A stretch of 64,000 bases of DNA from Mytilinidion resinicola (GCF_010093595.1 NW_022985437.1:1884445-1948444), one strand, 5' to 3'. Numbered from the stretch's first letter, positions 32,835 to 45,234 are shown. Numbers and translations are program-made. The notes: generated from the letters alone by a model not told the origin.

Positions 32835-35601
32835 ATGCCGCCCAAAAACACTCGCTCCGGCGCGTCGTCGCCAGACTCCGACTATCACCGGCGCAAGTCC
32901 TCCTCGAACAGACACACCCTCCATGTTCCCGCGACTCCTAGCCAGCTGCGCGAGTCTCATGTACCCGCGAGCCGCACGCCGTCGCCAGAGGCCACCATGA
33001 AACGCGGATACTACGATGGAGCAGCAGAGGGCTCCTACTCCTCTCCCAAGACGTCTCCGAGGACGTCTCCCCAAAATGACCTCGATCCTACCTTCGACGA
33101 CGACGGCATACATCTCAAATTAGACCAGGCGTCAATACATTCCAACGACGACATAGCTCCTGCAGAGACAATTGATGGTATATTGGAGGTAGACGTGGAG
33201 TCCACTTTGCGGTCAAGGCTGCTGAGCCACAAGAACTGGGACCAGGCTTCAGGTTGTGGTTCAGAGCACTGCAATCATGGGACTTTCTCTCCTCGTCCGG
33301 GCACAGTAAGAAGCTATGGGAGCATAAGTTCCGACGTGTCGCACGAGGGGTTCGGAGGCCGGTATCCAGGAGGACTGGGTACCGCATCCGGCGAACCCGC
33401 CGACGTGACGCATGCGCTTCTTGGAGATACTGTCGCAGATGGGGTACTAGGAGGTGGCAGGGGAAAGAAGATGAGCACAACGCGTTATCTAGCAAAACGA
33501 CATGGCATAAAAAGCGAAAAGCGAATGTACGTGGACATCACAATTGCACCCTTCGTCCTTTGAGGACTACATGAAACTAACACGGGCATTCTGCAGGTAT
33601 TTGGCATATTATATCCCAATATTCAACTGGATTAGACAGTACAAGTGGGCATATTTTCGCGGCGATTTGGTAGCTGCTCTGACTATGGCGTCCTTCTACA
33701 TACCCATGGCACTTTCATACGCCTCGAATCTTGGACATGTTCCTGCAATTAATGGACTCTACAGCTTCGTCGTCAACCCGTTGATCTACGCTATCCTCGG
33801 CACCTGCCCTTTAATGGTGGTTGGACCTGAAGCTGCAGGATCGCTTCTGACCGGAGAGGTGGTGCGCGAAAATATCAAGAAAGGGACAACGGATGACGGT
33901 GACGGCACACGAAACGCAGAAATCGCTGGCATAGTCACATGCATGGCTGGTGGGATGATATTTGCAGCCGGACTGTTTAGACTTGGATTCCTCGACAGTG
34001 TGCTCAGCCGCCCATTCCTAAGAGGCTTCATCAGTGCCATTGGTGTCGTCATTTTTGTAGACCAGCTAATCCCCGAGATGGGTTTGGCTCGGCTAGCATC
34101 AGAGGCGGGAGAAGTCTCTCATGGAAGTTGCGTAGACAAGATCGTTTTCATTTTTGGCCATATAAAGCAGGCAAATGGCTTGACTTGCGCTGTTTCGTTC
34201 GGTGCTTTTGCGATAATCATGGCTCTTAGGTGAGAAGAACTCCAAGAATATTTGGGCAACCAACTGATCAACGCAAACAGAGAAACGAAGAAGAGACTGC
34301 AACCTCGATACCCGTCTGTAGCATATGTTCCCGACCGTTTCATTGTAGTCGTACTATCAGCGATATTCGCATGGAGATTTCGATGGGATCTTCACGGTGT
34401 TGGTGTACTAGGCGAAGTCAAAGCAAGCGGGAAGCTATTCGCCATCCACTTCCCGTTTCAAACTTCGCATCTAAAATACGCGTCCGATGCGTTCAATACG
34501 GCTATTATCATTGCATTGCTTGGATTTTTCGAGTCTTCCGTAGCAGCAAAAGGGTTAGGGTCTGGAGACCCCAAGAAAGAGGGCATCACCGATGTCACAT
34601 TAAGCGCGAACCGCGAGCTTATTGCCCTTGGCACCGCAAACATCACTGGGGGTCTGTTTATGGCACTACCAGCCTTTGGTGGGTATGGAAGGAGTAAGGT
34701 CAATGCCTCGACTGGCGGAACAACTCCAATGAGTAGTATCTTCTTGAGCCTCATCACTCTACTCTGCATCTTTTTCCTCTTACCCTACATGTATTACCTG
34801 CCAGTAAGCCTATTCTTTTCCTATCTTACTGCTATTCAAGAAGCTAATGCCCACCAGAAAGGCGTCCTCAGTGCCATGATATCTGTCGTAGCCTACTCGC
34901 TTGTCGAAGAAGCTCCCGGCGACATCCGCTTCTTCTGGCGCATCCGAGGCTGGTCCGAGCTAATCCTCATGTTCGTAATCTTTGCCACCACCATCTTCTG
35001 GGACCTTAAAAAAGGCATCGCCGTCGGCATCGGCCTGTCTATCCTCCGCCTCATCCGCCACAGCACCCGCCCCCGCATCCAGATCCTAGGTCGCGTGCCC
35101 GGTACTACAGACAAGTTCGCAAACGCCGAGCTGGACCCCGACCGCCTCGAGTTCATCGAAGGCTGCCTGATCGTCAAGATCCCGGAACCCCTGACGTTTG
35201 CGAACACAGGCGAGTTGAAGAATCGACTTAAGAGGCTGGAGTATCACGGCACGGGCGCCGCGCATCCTGCCCTCCCACGCGTGCGGAAAGAAGAGCATAA
35301 TAAGAACATCATCTTCGACGTTCACGGTGTCACAAGCCTGGACGGTGCCGGCGCACAGGTCCTCTCGGAAATTGTGGAATCGTACCGCGCCCGCAATGTT
35401 CGCGTCTTCTTCTGTAGAGTCCCTGGGGAGCAGAGCGACGTTTGGAGGCTGTTCGAGGCGTCGGGGATTATGGAGGCGTGTGGTGGAAGACGGCACTTTG
35501 TGGCGTCGGTGGAGGAGGCGCTGAGGATGACGGAGCTAGAGAGCTTGACGGAGATTTTTAGGGATGAGTTGCCCGAGGGGTCGATGGCTGCGGGGAGGTA
35601 A
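32835..35601 (+). CDS. SulP/SLC26 anion transporter with STAS domain
   Basis: Exons 32835-33526, 33597-34229, 34281-34803 and 34858-35601 join to 863 aa. The first ~230 residues are a long Ser/Pro-rich cytosolic tail. The SulP membrane core begins YLAYYIPIFNWIRQYKW, with the signature ALSYASNLGHVPAINGLYS and GPEAAGSLLTGE. The region with FFESSVAAKGLG and PAFGGYGRSKVNASTGG is well conserved. The last ~200 residues form a STAS domain with FDVHGVTSLDGAGAQ. The intron at 34804-34857 is 54 nt and in frame, so keeping it would add 18 false residues; its ends are consensus GTAAGC..CAG. The long N-tail and STAS resemble fungal vacuolar-type SulP proteins (yeast YGR125W) more than the plasma-membrane sulfate permeases. 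The substrate is not proven. Confidence 0.9.
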
Positions 35602-35875
35602 GTTAACATTGCAGTTGTACATTATATAAAGACATGATCGTACAAGCGTTGCATCGGGTGATTGCATTTTAATGGCGTGGGCACTGGGGTTGGATGATTG
35701 TAGGATTGTGGTAGACTTGGGAACGACGCAAGAAGTTCTAGCTAGGGCTCTTCCGCTGCATTTCCTAGCCACTTGTGACATCCTAAGGCTCTAAAGGTGT
35801 GCTTCCTAACTGCACTCACGCGACAACAAACTTTTCCTTCATTAGAAAGATCCCACCACGATGTTGCAATAGCGC

Positions 35876-37702
35876 TCAACGCAGCAGCACCTTACAACCC
35901 TCTGCACTCGTCACCACAATAGTAAGATTCTGCCTCTCTTGCCCCGTCTCCTCCTTCTCGACCTCAGGCGGCAGTCTCAAGCCCGGGAATGTCTGAATGA
36001 TTTTCACAATACCATACGACGCTTCCATGAGCGCGAAATCCTCTGTACCATGTTAGCGCCGTATCCTACTACCCCACCTTGAAGATCTTATCATGCAGAC
36101 CAGAAGGTTGCCTTCGATGTAGGGGTGAAAATGGACAAGTAAATGCGGACAAACTTACTTCCCAGACATATTCTCGGCCCCCCGTGGAACGGCATGAACC
36201 CCCAACCAACCTTACGCTCCAAATCCGTGCCTTCCCACCGTTCGGGGCGGAACTGGTGTGCATCGGGCCCGTACAGCGACGTCAGGCGGTGCATGTGGTA
36301 TACCGAGTAGCCGACGCCAGTGCCTTTGCGGACCAACACCGGTGATGTGCCCGTGGGGCCGCCGCCGGAGGGGAGGATGGTGGTCTTGAGGGCAACGCGG
36401 ACGTTGACGGGGAGTTGGGGGTAGAGGCGAAGGGTTTCGTTGAGGACGCACTTGAGGTAGGAGATCTTGGCAATGTGGGATCGGGTGAAGGGCTCGGTTT
36501 CTGGGACGATGGCGGCTATTTCTCTGCGGAGGCGGTCGAGCACAAGGGGGTGGCGGACGAGGAGGAAGCTGCAGAGAAGAATGCGTGAGTCGGGACTATT
36601 TGAAGGATGGCGTACATACAAGGTCCATGACATAAGACAGGCGGTGGTGTCTCGTCCAGCAATGAGAACGTTGACGAGTTGATCTCGTACCAAGGCCGGG
36701 TCCTTGAGGTCTTTGTAGAGATCGTGGATGAAGACGTGCTTTCCAGAGTCATGATCCTCTCTAGACTCCTTCATGTCATCCAAAGCGAGCGCTACGAAGT
36801 GTTTAGCATACTTTTTCACCACTCCACAAGCGTTTCTAAACTTCTTCGTCTTATACAGCCAATGGAAATCCGCAAGGCGCAGTCTAATCGCGGAAATCAT
36901 CGAAGCATAGTCAAAGCTGGTGGAGAAGTGGTCTTGCACGTCATCGCCGAGGGAATGGACTGGCTCTCCGAAGATGAGATCAGTCGTGGTGGCCAGGGTG
37001 AAGCGGAAAAAGTGTGGTTGTAAATCTACAATGCCATCGCTTGCGGACAACAGTCCGGTGATAAGGTTGTTAACAGCCTCATCGAACACCTTAAGGTTCT
37101 GGTATGGCATTCGTGCGAATTGGCGGCGGAGAAGCTCGCGAGAGTGCTTCCATGGTCGTCCGTCCTGTGTAAAAATACCTTCTCCGAGTAGGGGATACAA
37201 GCCTTCACGACGACTCCCTAGGCCCCAATCTGCGGCTTGTTAGCTTATAATCCACGGCGAAACTGCTTGAGAGTGGAACTAAGAAAACCTTCAAAGTGTG
37301 TAGAGAGGATAGCTTCTACGTTCTTGGGGTCTATGGTCATGTATCCCTCCTGTCCAAACAGCCCAAGTAGCATGTTTGGCCCTATCCTATCAAAATACTG
37401 CGACTGAAACGCTAGCAGACGTTGGGACGGAAGAGCGTCATATTGCCGCTTTAAAATATCGAGAGCGAACGGCCATTTGTATGGAAGTTTTGCTTCCATT
37501 GGCAAGCAGCCATGCTGTTCACCAAAAGCCTGGTCTGCCTTTGCAAAGTGAGCTGTGGGAAAAGAAATGATAGTTCTTGACGGCGCACTTGAAACTGACG
37601 TCTTCTTTGAAAGTAGAGAACGATGAGATAGCAGGCGGCGAGTGTCGCGAGAACCAGGCGTGGACTTGAGCCAGCCTCACGAGTGATGGCTAGCCAGTCC
37701 AT
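35876..37702 (-). CDS. Cytochrome P450, CYP52-like
   Basis: Five exons (37600-37702, 37289-37552, 36620-37229, 36159-36568, 35876-36042) join to 517 aa, a normal P450 length. An N-terminal helix (LVLATLAACYLIVLYF) anchors it in the ER. Motifs: I-helix AGRDTTA, K-helix ETLR, the PERF region FRPERW, and the heme loop FMPFHGGPRICLG with the ligand cysteine just before the last intron. The loop wording and the SVYHMHR stretch are typical of the CYP52 clan, which hydroxylates the terminal carbon of alkanes and fatty acids. The substrate is inferred from clan only. The donor at 37288 (GTTTTC) is weak but gives the right frame. The gene is divergent from the NLR gene on its right. Confidence 0.92.
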
Positions 37703-38240
37703 TCAGGAATGGGGATTAAAGTGCAAGAGGCACGCATCAGTGCTTTAAATGCCTCATGTCTGTAGTACATGGCGGGCTTCTTGGTCCCCCGTCCGTAATG
37801 GAGACTTTGCCGCTCATTGCCCTGCACTGCCTTGCCCGTCTGCGCAATCGCATGCCAACTGCCGCAGGTCTTGGGGGCTGGAATTACCTAGATGTGGACG
37901 ACATGCATACGAAAGCGATGGGTGATTGGGCCGATAGGTGATGGCGGCTGCAGAGGTTTCCGCAGAGGGTTCGCAGAGTCGCACTGTCTGGGGCCAACAC
38001 TCACGAAAAGAAAACACCACGGCCTGATTGGGACCACAGACAAAGTCACCGGTCGCGGAGCCGCGGACACCCCTCTCGTTGCTGTGGATTGGGGTGCGTG
38101 GCACCCCCAGCTCAGCCCAGCCGCCGGGCTGCACTTTTTACAACCCCTCACCACCAGCGCTTGCCTGCTCTGTAGGGCTATCGTCTCTTTTCGTTTAACG
38201 ATGCGCGCAATCCCAGTGGACCGGCGGGTACGAAAGACAA
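37703..38240. other. Divergent intergenic region of the P450 and NLR genes
   Basis: About 540 bp between two outward-facing start codons. The short open frames here have no family resemblance. Confidence 0.5.
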
Positions 38241-41200
38241 ATGGATCCCTTCTCGTTAGTTGCCGGCACCACTAGTGTTGTCGATGTACTGCTCCGCTTC
38301 GGGAGCTACCTGAAACACATTCACGACGCAGCAGGAACCATCGATGAAGACATCGCCGCATTGATCCACGAAATTGACGCTCTCATCTCCGTTAACACTT
38401 CGATAGAGGACACTTCCAAGATTGAGCAAGCGAGGATCCCAAGTTCCTCGCTAGCAGATTTGAATCGACTTGAAGGCCTCTGGCGAAGCGTTGGGGTTCT
38501 GCGGAAGGATTGCCAAACCACTGTCGAACGCCTTCAAGCTGTGGTCCAAGGGATTTTTGGCAAAGAAGGCACCCCAAAGTCTACCGGAAAAGTCGATGCT
38601 CTTAAAAGGACACTCAGAAAGGACAAGAAGATCGATGAAATCAAAGACCTACGCCTCCAGCTGACAAATTACAAGAACAGTCTCCAAGTGTTGTTGACCG
38701 CCTTGAACCTGTGCGTCAAGTAATTCTACGAAACTTTTGACCTGCGCTGACATCGAGTAGCTCTTATACCCGTAATTCGCAGGACTCGACCGACGTGTCA
38801 CTTGGTCATCTATCTCAAGAAGTCCAATTACTGGGATTCAAGCTCAATCATCAGCTTGCTTCGTTACGCCCACAGCTTGCAACAGCTACTGACCGTCACG
38901 TATGTGGGCGATACCCATCTTGTTTTGTTATATCAACTCCTAACAGCCCATAGTTCCTTCGTGCCATCAAACCTGCGACTGTAGTAGCCTCACTCGTGTC
39001 TATCAACAGACATTTCGATATTCCGCAGACTGTCAGTAGCATTTTCACTGGCCGAGATTCACTGCTCGAGGATCTTCAGACTGCATTCGATGTCTTCGAG
39101 ACGTCTAGGGAACCTAGGAAAGTCCAAAGACGCTTCATCGTATATGGGCTTGGTGGCTCGGGAAAAACACAATTCTGCTGCAAATTTGCTCAGGACAATC
39201 GAAACAAGTGAGCTATGCGGAAGCCCATTGGTTTCCTATCTTCTCCGCTGACACACATCTAGTTTCTGGGGCGTCTTCTGCGTCGATGCAAGCTCCGTAC
39301 AGGCCGCCGAACATTCGTTCTCTCAGATAGTCAAGTTTGGGGGTCGTCAGCCGAGTGAAGGATCGAATCAGCGTGCAGCTAAAGAATGGCTCTCCAGTCT
39401 TGACGAGCCCTGGTTGCTAATAATCGATAATGCGGATGACTCTTCTTACCCCCTCGAAGACTACTTTCCCCGTGGCGAACGAGGGTGCATTCTAGTCACT
39501 ACGCGCGTGCCGGCATACAAGGTTCATGGAACCGTTGGTACAGGGTCATATCGGTTCGATCAGTTGGCCATCGATGAAGCGAACGACCTCCTCCTGAAAG
39601 CAGCTGGCAAGCCCAGCCCGTGGGACACTTCGACAAGATCAGCAGCTGAACTTATTGCGGATGTCCTAGGCTTCTTGCCACTCGCTCTGATACACGCAGG
39701 CAAGGCTATCATGAACGGTCTGTGCTCTCTGGCAAACTACGTTGAGTATTACAACAAGAGTTGGGAGAGAATCCGTCAAGCGCGAAGGAACTCTGGGTAT
39801 CGAGGGGACATCGACAGAAACATGAACGTTTATTCAAGCTACGAAATCAACCTGAGAAGCCTTGAAGAGTCAGATACCGAGCAGTCCATCGATGCACTCC
39901 AACTTCTCAAGATGTTTTCCTGTCTCCACAACGAGAATATCCGCGTTGATGTCATAATTACTGCAGCATTGAATCCTCAAGTTGAGCGAGAGCAACAAAG
40001 GAAGGACGCCGAAAGTCAAGCCCGCACGAAGGCAGCATCCAGACCCAAAACAACCTCGGAGCTTATCAGAGATAAAATGTTTAGAGTACTAGAGTTTCTT
40101 CTTAGAGACCGTAGTCCTCCCGTTCTACCCGCGCTTTTACGGGAGTGTAAGCCTTTATCGTCTTTCGCCGACCTTCTCGAAATCCGCCTCCGCCACGCGC
40201 TCAAGGTGCTCTCGCAGATGTCGCTAATTACGCATCACGAAGCAACCGACAACTACTCTATGCATCTACTGGTCCACACTTGGGTGCGAGAGAGGCCCGA
40301 AATGAGTGTGGCCGAACAAGCGCTTTGGTGTCAAGCCGCGAAGACTATGCTTGCACAGTGCATACTTCTCCCGCCACACGGGTCTTCTGAAAAGGAAGAG
40401 GCCATGCGAAGGAGTCTGCTGCCTCAAGTAAACTATGTCCGGAAGTGCGAAGCAATTATCAACACCAAGATCAACGAAGCTCAGAAATCGCGCCCATGGT
40501 ATCGTGGGTTTCCAGTGCCTCAGAATAAGTTCGGACGGCGTCAGGCGCTTGAATGTGCCAAGTTCAGCCGAGTATACTTTGAGTTCGGGCTTTGGAAAGA
40601 GGCAGAGGAGCTACAAGTGGCGGTCAAGGACTTTGTTTGCAGCATGCTGGGCGCTGGCCATCCTATTGCTTTGAAAGCAACGCTCTTCCTGTCTGCGACC
40701 TATTTTAGTCAGACCCGTCACAACGACGCAGCGGAACTTCAGTGTCAAGTCTTCCAGGCTTGCGAGAGATCCTTAGGTTCCGATCACCCCGAAACGCACA
40801 AATATATGGATATTCTAGCCTCGAGTCGGTGCTTTCAGGGACGATTCAAGGAGGCCCTTGAACTTCATGAAAGAGCCATTGCGGGGATGAAGAGAACGCC
40901 ACCCACAAACCCCGAAGATATCTTCATTGCCATAGGTAACTTGGGCAGGGTTCTTTGGAGGTACTTCCGCTACAAGGACGCTATGGACTTGCATAAAGAC
41001 GCGGTTGAAGGATTGACGAAAACCCTAGGTCCCACTCACCTACAAACGCTTCTGGGAAAGGAAGACCTGGCCATGTCATACTTAGACTGCGGGGAAGACC
41101 TGCTAGACCCCGCGCGCAAGCTCATGCTAGAAGTCCTCGACCAACGCAAAAAACGACTCGGCGGAGAACAACCATTCACCCTTCTTGCGATTTGTAACCT

Positions 41201-41762
41201 TGCCAGAGTCGAAAGCGCTTGTGGCAACAACGACGAAGCAGAGAAGTTGTTCCGCGAAACTATACCGATTGCTGAACGAACCCTTGGGGAGAACCACTAC
41301 GGCACGCTTGCAGCCAAGGTGCATTTTGCAATTGTGCTTACTCGCCAGAAAAAATATGATGAGGCTGAGGAAGTGTTCACTAAGGTCGTGGAGAGACATC
41401 GCTATGAGAGTGCGGCACGAGCGGATGGGGATCACCCTGATCGGATCTTTGCGTTGTGGCACTTGGTGTTGTGCTACGAGCTCCATGGGAAGGTCGACGA
41501 CGCTCTTCTCAGAGTCATGGAGCTTGAGACAGTTTTGACAACGATCGGAGGACAGGGACTGGGGAAGCTCCATCCGTTTGCGAAAAGGCTCCAGGATAAG
41601 CGGGCAGAGCTTGAGACTGCTCAAAAGGCACCTCAAGAGAATATTCAACCTGATGTCCCCGAGCGTGTCGATTCTCAGGAATCCGCCCCTGGTTTTGCGT
41701 CTTCCGATACCTTAGTTTCGTCTCCGCCGCTCTCCCCGCCGCTCGTCGAAATGCCAGAATGA
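38241..41762 (+). CDS. NLR/STAND protein: helical N-terminus, NB-ARC, TPR
   Basis: Exons 38241-38714, 38783-38899, 38954-39207 and 39263-41762 join to 1114 aa. The first donor (GTCAAG) is not ideal but is the one that fits the frame. Residues 1 to about 200 start MDPFSLVAGTTSVVDVLLRF, the opening of the helical fungal N-terminal domain of STAND proteins. FTGRD (about 228) and the P-loop GLGGSGKT (262-269) begin the NB-ARC switch. Walker B WLLIIDNADD and LGFLPLALIHAGKAI (GxP-like) follow. The C-terminal third holds tetratricopeptide units (EALELHERAI, AMDLHKDAV, EAEKLFRETI, EAEEVFTKVV), usually paired with an LGxxHP pattern. Fungal NLRs of this build sense non-self and can trigger regulated cell death. 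The TPRs here are diverged, unlike the near-identical ones at the right edge. The C2H2-HET gene lies tail-to-tail next to it. Confidence 0.92.
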
Positions 41763-42459
41763 GACCAGGACCTTGTTAGCCATCCTCGAAGATAGCGAAG
41801 CGCTACCCCTTTAATGCCAGCCAGGGAACTCTTTGACGCTGTCGGCTTCATTGGAATACTCATCAGTATCGAGTTATGCCGCTTCATGGAGACCTATTGG
41901 GATAGAATATACAACTGAGATCGCGAACAAAGTCCGCGTCTGTCCAGTAAATGGCTTCAATACTGCGTCGTATGGAGGCTACGACCTCCAGTCTCTCTGT
42001 GTGTTTCTCAGGACCGCGGTGCCCAGTTGCTAGCACGGCTGAAGCTAGCAGATGGTAAAGACAACCATCGGCAAAGGAGAGGGCCAACGACTACGTCGGG
42101 CGACTTATCGCGCGACACTGAAAGTCCATCGGGTGCAGAAGCTAAGATTAGGATTCAGCTCCGAGTTCGAGCCCCTGCCCTTGCGCTGTAGAAACGTACT
42201 TGGTAAATCGTAGTGCTAGGTTTGCCGGAGATCTCGATTGAGATTATATATTCTATGGACCTATACTTTTTTTTTCGTTATTATAGTTCACATATTTTCT
42301 GAAGCGAAAGGCATCTATCTCATCTAGACCTTTTGGGATTCGGTTGCGATACGCTTAGGATTTAAAGGAAAATATATAGACCCGTGACAATCCCGTTCAT
42401 GGGGGTGGGGTCCCCGTAATTCACTCAAACATATGCCTCGGGCAACGCTTGTGACGAAC
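41763..42459. other. Intergenic between two convergent genes
   Basis: About 700 bp between the stops of the NLR and C2H2-HET genes. The part at 42230-42380 is A/T-rich and likely holds 3' UTRs and termination signals. No gene seen. Confidence 0.55.
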
Positions 42460-45234
42460 TCACTCGATCACGAAAAGCTCAGCGGCATCCTTGTGGTCAT
42501 TTACTGTCCACATCGCCTCACCGTCCATCAAGCCATGCACATAGCATTCGCCCACGTACTCGTACCGTCCCGGTGCGATTTCACCAAGGAGGTGCAGCAT
42601 CTGGCTCCCAAAGAAGACACACAACTTATCTCCGGCACGTAGCCGCAACGGTCCGAGGCCTAGGTATCCCTTGTCCGTCCAGAATAGCCGCCGGTTCTTC
42701 GCGGCCATGGACAGAGAGTGTCCGTGGTGCCTCCACCTCTCGTACGTCGCGGATTCAAGGTTGGTCCCATCGTTGAGGTACCGGCTCCAATCAACGCGGC
42801 CATTCCGTGTTACGTGAGGCCATTTGCTCCAGTCAAGGTCCATGATTATGGTTCGGTCAACTACGTCGTTGATGGCTTCGCCGGTTGGGTAACGTGTCGT
42901 TGAGTGATAGGCGATGCTTTGGCAGATGTTACGCAGCTGAGCCGGAGCTACATGGCCTTGTACCATAAATGAGGAAAGTGTTTCTGTAACTGTGCCGATG
43001 CATGCGCCACGGATCATCAGGCGGCTGTCCTCGATGAGTGGATTAGTATAGTTCCAATAGTCGGGGTTATAGTATCGGCGGTTGCCTCGATATTGTGAAA
43101 AGTACTGCGACTGTTCAGAGTTTACTGCCGACCAATCTACGAGCCAAGATGGTTTGTTAGACGCAGTCGCTCCTAGCAGGCTTCGCCTTGGACGGTCGTT
43201 GGGCAAGTCGCGGAGAAACTCAAGCTTATGACCATCGGGCATGTACGAGCAAAAGAATTGGGCGACGTGAAGCCATAGATCATGGCTGCCTATTCTGTAG
43301 TCCGGCAAGATGATCGAGCGTACCAGATCCGGAGTTAGACCTAAGATGGCGTACACCTTATCTCTTGGATCCGAGCATTTGGTGTGGGACAGCATTTCTA
43401 ATGTCTCCAGAAATGCGGTTGCTGGGGGCTTGTCGGTGGATCTGGATTGGGCCAATTGTTCTCCAAGGTTGAGCAATGTAATAGCTGCATTAAAATGCTC
43501 TCGAAAGCCATCCCAGAGCACAGGAAGTATCTTTGATTTGAGAACAATGCTTTTGTTCATGGCAAGTATTGACTCTCGCCATGCGTAGTACTTCATGCAT
43601 GTAGAGCCGCAGAGTAAGAAGGTCGAAGGATTGCAAGTAACCTCCTGGACGATCCACGCACGCATCCACCAAGGTCTTGTAATCACTTGGGTGAGTCCGG
43701 ACCAGAAGTGGTTTGTCGAAGGCGCAGCAGGGGCTCCATAATTTGACAGACAATCTGGGCTGTAGCGTGAATCTTCAGCCGGCTCCCGAAACCGTGAGAT
43801 CCATTCATAGAGCTTCTCAAAAACACCCACGGTGCCGCCTGCATGATTTGATGGCCCTAACCAGGCCCAGACGGCTTTCGCTCTTGTAAATATTTCCCGC
43901 ATCTGTGCAACCTGACTCTCGCGCTCCTCAAGGTTGTCCTGGTCAATACACACGGCGTCGGCCCATAGATATATGTTTTTCTGGTTAAGACTAGGACCCC
44001 ATTGGGCGAGGAACGCGAAAAGGTTTGATCGGATCTCGTAGGGCTTGCCATTTATCCAGATCTTATTACGCGTGGGAAAGCCTAGTGCACTGTCATGCTC
44101 ACCCCAAGCGTAGGATAGCGCCACATATGGAGGTGGGGCTGATTGAGCGTAGTTGATTGATATCAGTTCATACCGGTGACTTTGCGGCTCTATGACGGAT
44201 AAAACTCGAATTTCTCCCTTGGGCTTTAATGGAGGGTACTGATCGCTAGCCGTAAGATGTGGTCTTGGACTTGTTCCGGATATCATTTCCTGGGTCACTA
44301 GGCTGGGTTCCACTTCTATGGGCCTAACAGGCTCTAGTAGCTTACCAGGACGACCTGACAAAGGCGGTAGCCGTTTTGGCGGCGGCATTTCCTCTGAGGA
44401 AGCTACTGAACTTGATCGTTTCCGCGTTTTATCCAGGTTATTAGATTTCAGTTGATAAGGATAGTCGACTGATGCGGACGAAATAGTCTTTGTAGGACTC
44501 AACGTATCCCAAACTGACGTATGCGGTCCAAAGGTCCATGGAGTACTCTGAAGCGACCAGGGCGTTGTCGAAAGTGGATCCGATGCTCGGCTATCACTGA
44601 TGGGGGGTTTCTGGTTCCCGGGGGCAGCTACAGCCAAGAGAAATGCATCTTCCATGCTCTCGTCATGGTCCATTTGTTTGATTTCTTGCCAAAGGCAATC
44701 ATCGAGATGCTCGTAAAGGCCCTGTGCGCTGAAAGTGACAGAACAGGTCGAGCAAAGACCTTGGTGGCTCTCTTGCGTGACAATCTTCGCCTTTTTCCCT
44801 CTACGCGATTTCTTACGGCTGCTTCGTGGTGACTGTTCCACCCCATGTTTGGAAGTAAGGTGACGTTTGAAGGCGTCAGCGCGACTGAAGCTCTTTTTGG
44901 AATTTGATCCAGAACCTAGGCAGAAACCGCATACTATGGTGCCCTTATAGTGGGTTAATACGTGCCTATCCTTCTCATTCTTTCGTGCGAATCCCCTTAA
45001 GTGGTAATCACATTTGACGATGGGGCACTTTTCTGGTCGCTCGGGATTGTAAGTGAGTAGTGGCATGGGCGGAAGGTCCTCCGTTGGAACGTACATAGGC
45101 TCCAAGTATGAAGAGTCGAAGGAGTCTGTCTGAGAAGCTAGCGGAGGCCAAGACGCATCAAGCGTCGGCGAATGGTTGGCATGACTGAACTCATAGAATC
45201 CAATTGGACTGGAGGGTCGAGGAGAGCAAGACAT
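42460..45234 (-). CDS. C2H2 zinc-finger/HET-domain fusion protein
   Basis: Intronless, 924 aa from the ATG at 45234. Residues 70-95 (C70, C75, H91, H95) and 102-130 (C102, C105, H125, H130) are C2H2 fingers. A third possible finger uses C161, C164, H176 and C180. A basic patch KKSRRGKKAK (141-150) may be a nuclear signal. After a Ser/Pro-rich linker the HET domain begins at YVALSYAWG (370-378), with LWADAVCIDQ (423-432), then MREIFTRAKAVWAWLGP and PWWMRAWIVQEV (521-532), all HET hallmarks. The C-terminus has the usual HET-associated ending GRYEYVGECYVHGLMDGEA. HET proteins act in heterokaryon incompatibility and cell death. A zinc-finger front end could place it at DNA or RNA, but that is inference. 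The linker and both parts are open in one frame, so it is not a junction of two genes. Confidence 0.92.
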   Translation of the reverse strand: MSCSPRPSSPIGFYEFSHANHSPTLDASWPPLASQTDSFDSSYLEPMYVPTEDLPPMPLLTYNPERPEKCPIVKCDYHLRGFARKNEKDRHVLTHYKGTIVCGFCLGSGSNSKKSFSRADAFKRHLTSKHGVEQSPRSSRKKSRRGKKAKIVTQESHQGLCSTCSVTFSAQGLYEHLDDCLWQEIKQMDHDESMEDAFLLAVAAPGNQKPPISDSRASDPLSTTPWSLQSTPWTFGPHTSVWDTLSPTKTISSASVDYPYQLKSNNLDKTRKRSSSVASSEEMPPPKRLPPLSGRPGKLLEPVRPIEVEPSLVTQEMISGTSPRPHLTASDQYPPLKPKGEIRVLSVIEPQSHRYELISINYAQSAPPPYVALSYAWGEHDSALGFPTRNKIWINGKPYEIRSNLFAFLAQWGPSLNQKNIYLWADAVCIDQDNLEERESQVAQMREIFTRAKAVWAWLGPSNHAGGTVGVFEKLYEWISRFREPAEDSRYSPDCLSNYGAPAAPSTNHFWSGLTQVITRPWWMRAWIVQEVTCNPSTFLLCGSTCMKYYAWRESILAMNKSIVLKSKILPVLWDGFREHFNAAITLLNLGEQLAQSRSTDKPPATAFLETLEMLSHTKCSDPRDKVYAILGLTPDLVRSIILPDYRIGSHDLWLHVAQFFCSYMPDGHKLEFLRDLPNDRPRRSLLGATASNKPSWLVDWSAVNSEQSQYFSQYRGNRRYYNPDYWNYTNPLIEDSRLMIRGACIGTVTETLSSFMVQGHVAPAQLRNICQSIAYHSTTRYPTGEAINDVVDRTIIMDLDWSKWPHVTRNGRVDWSRYLNDGTNLESATYERWRHHGHSLSMAAKNRRLFWTDKGYLGLGPLRLRAGDKLCVFFGSQMLHLLGEIAPGRYEYVGECYVHGLMDGEAMWTVNDHKDAAELFVIE

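Noticed and set aside
41127..41648. 173-aa minus frame
   Set aside because: Antisense shadow of the TPR part of the NLR gene.
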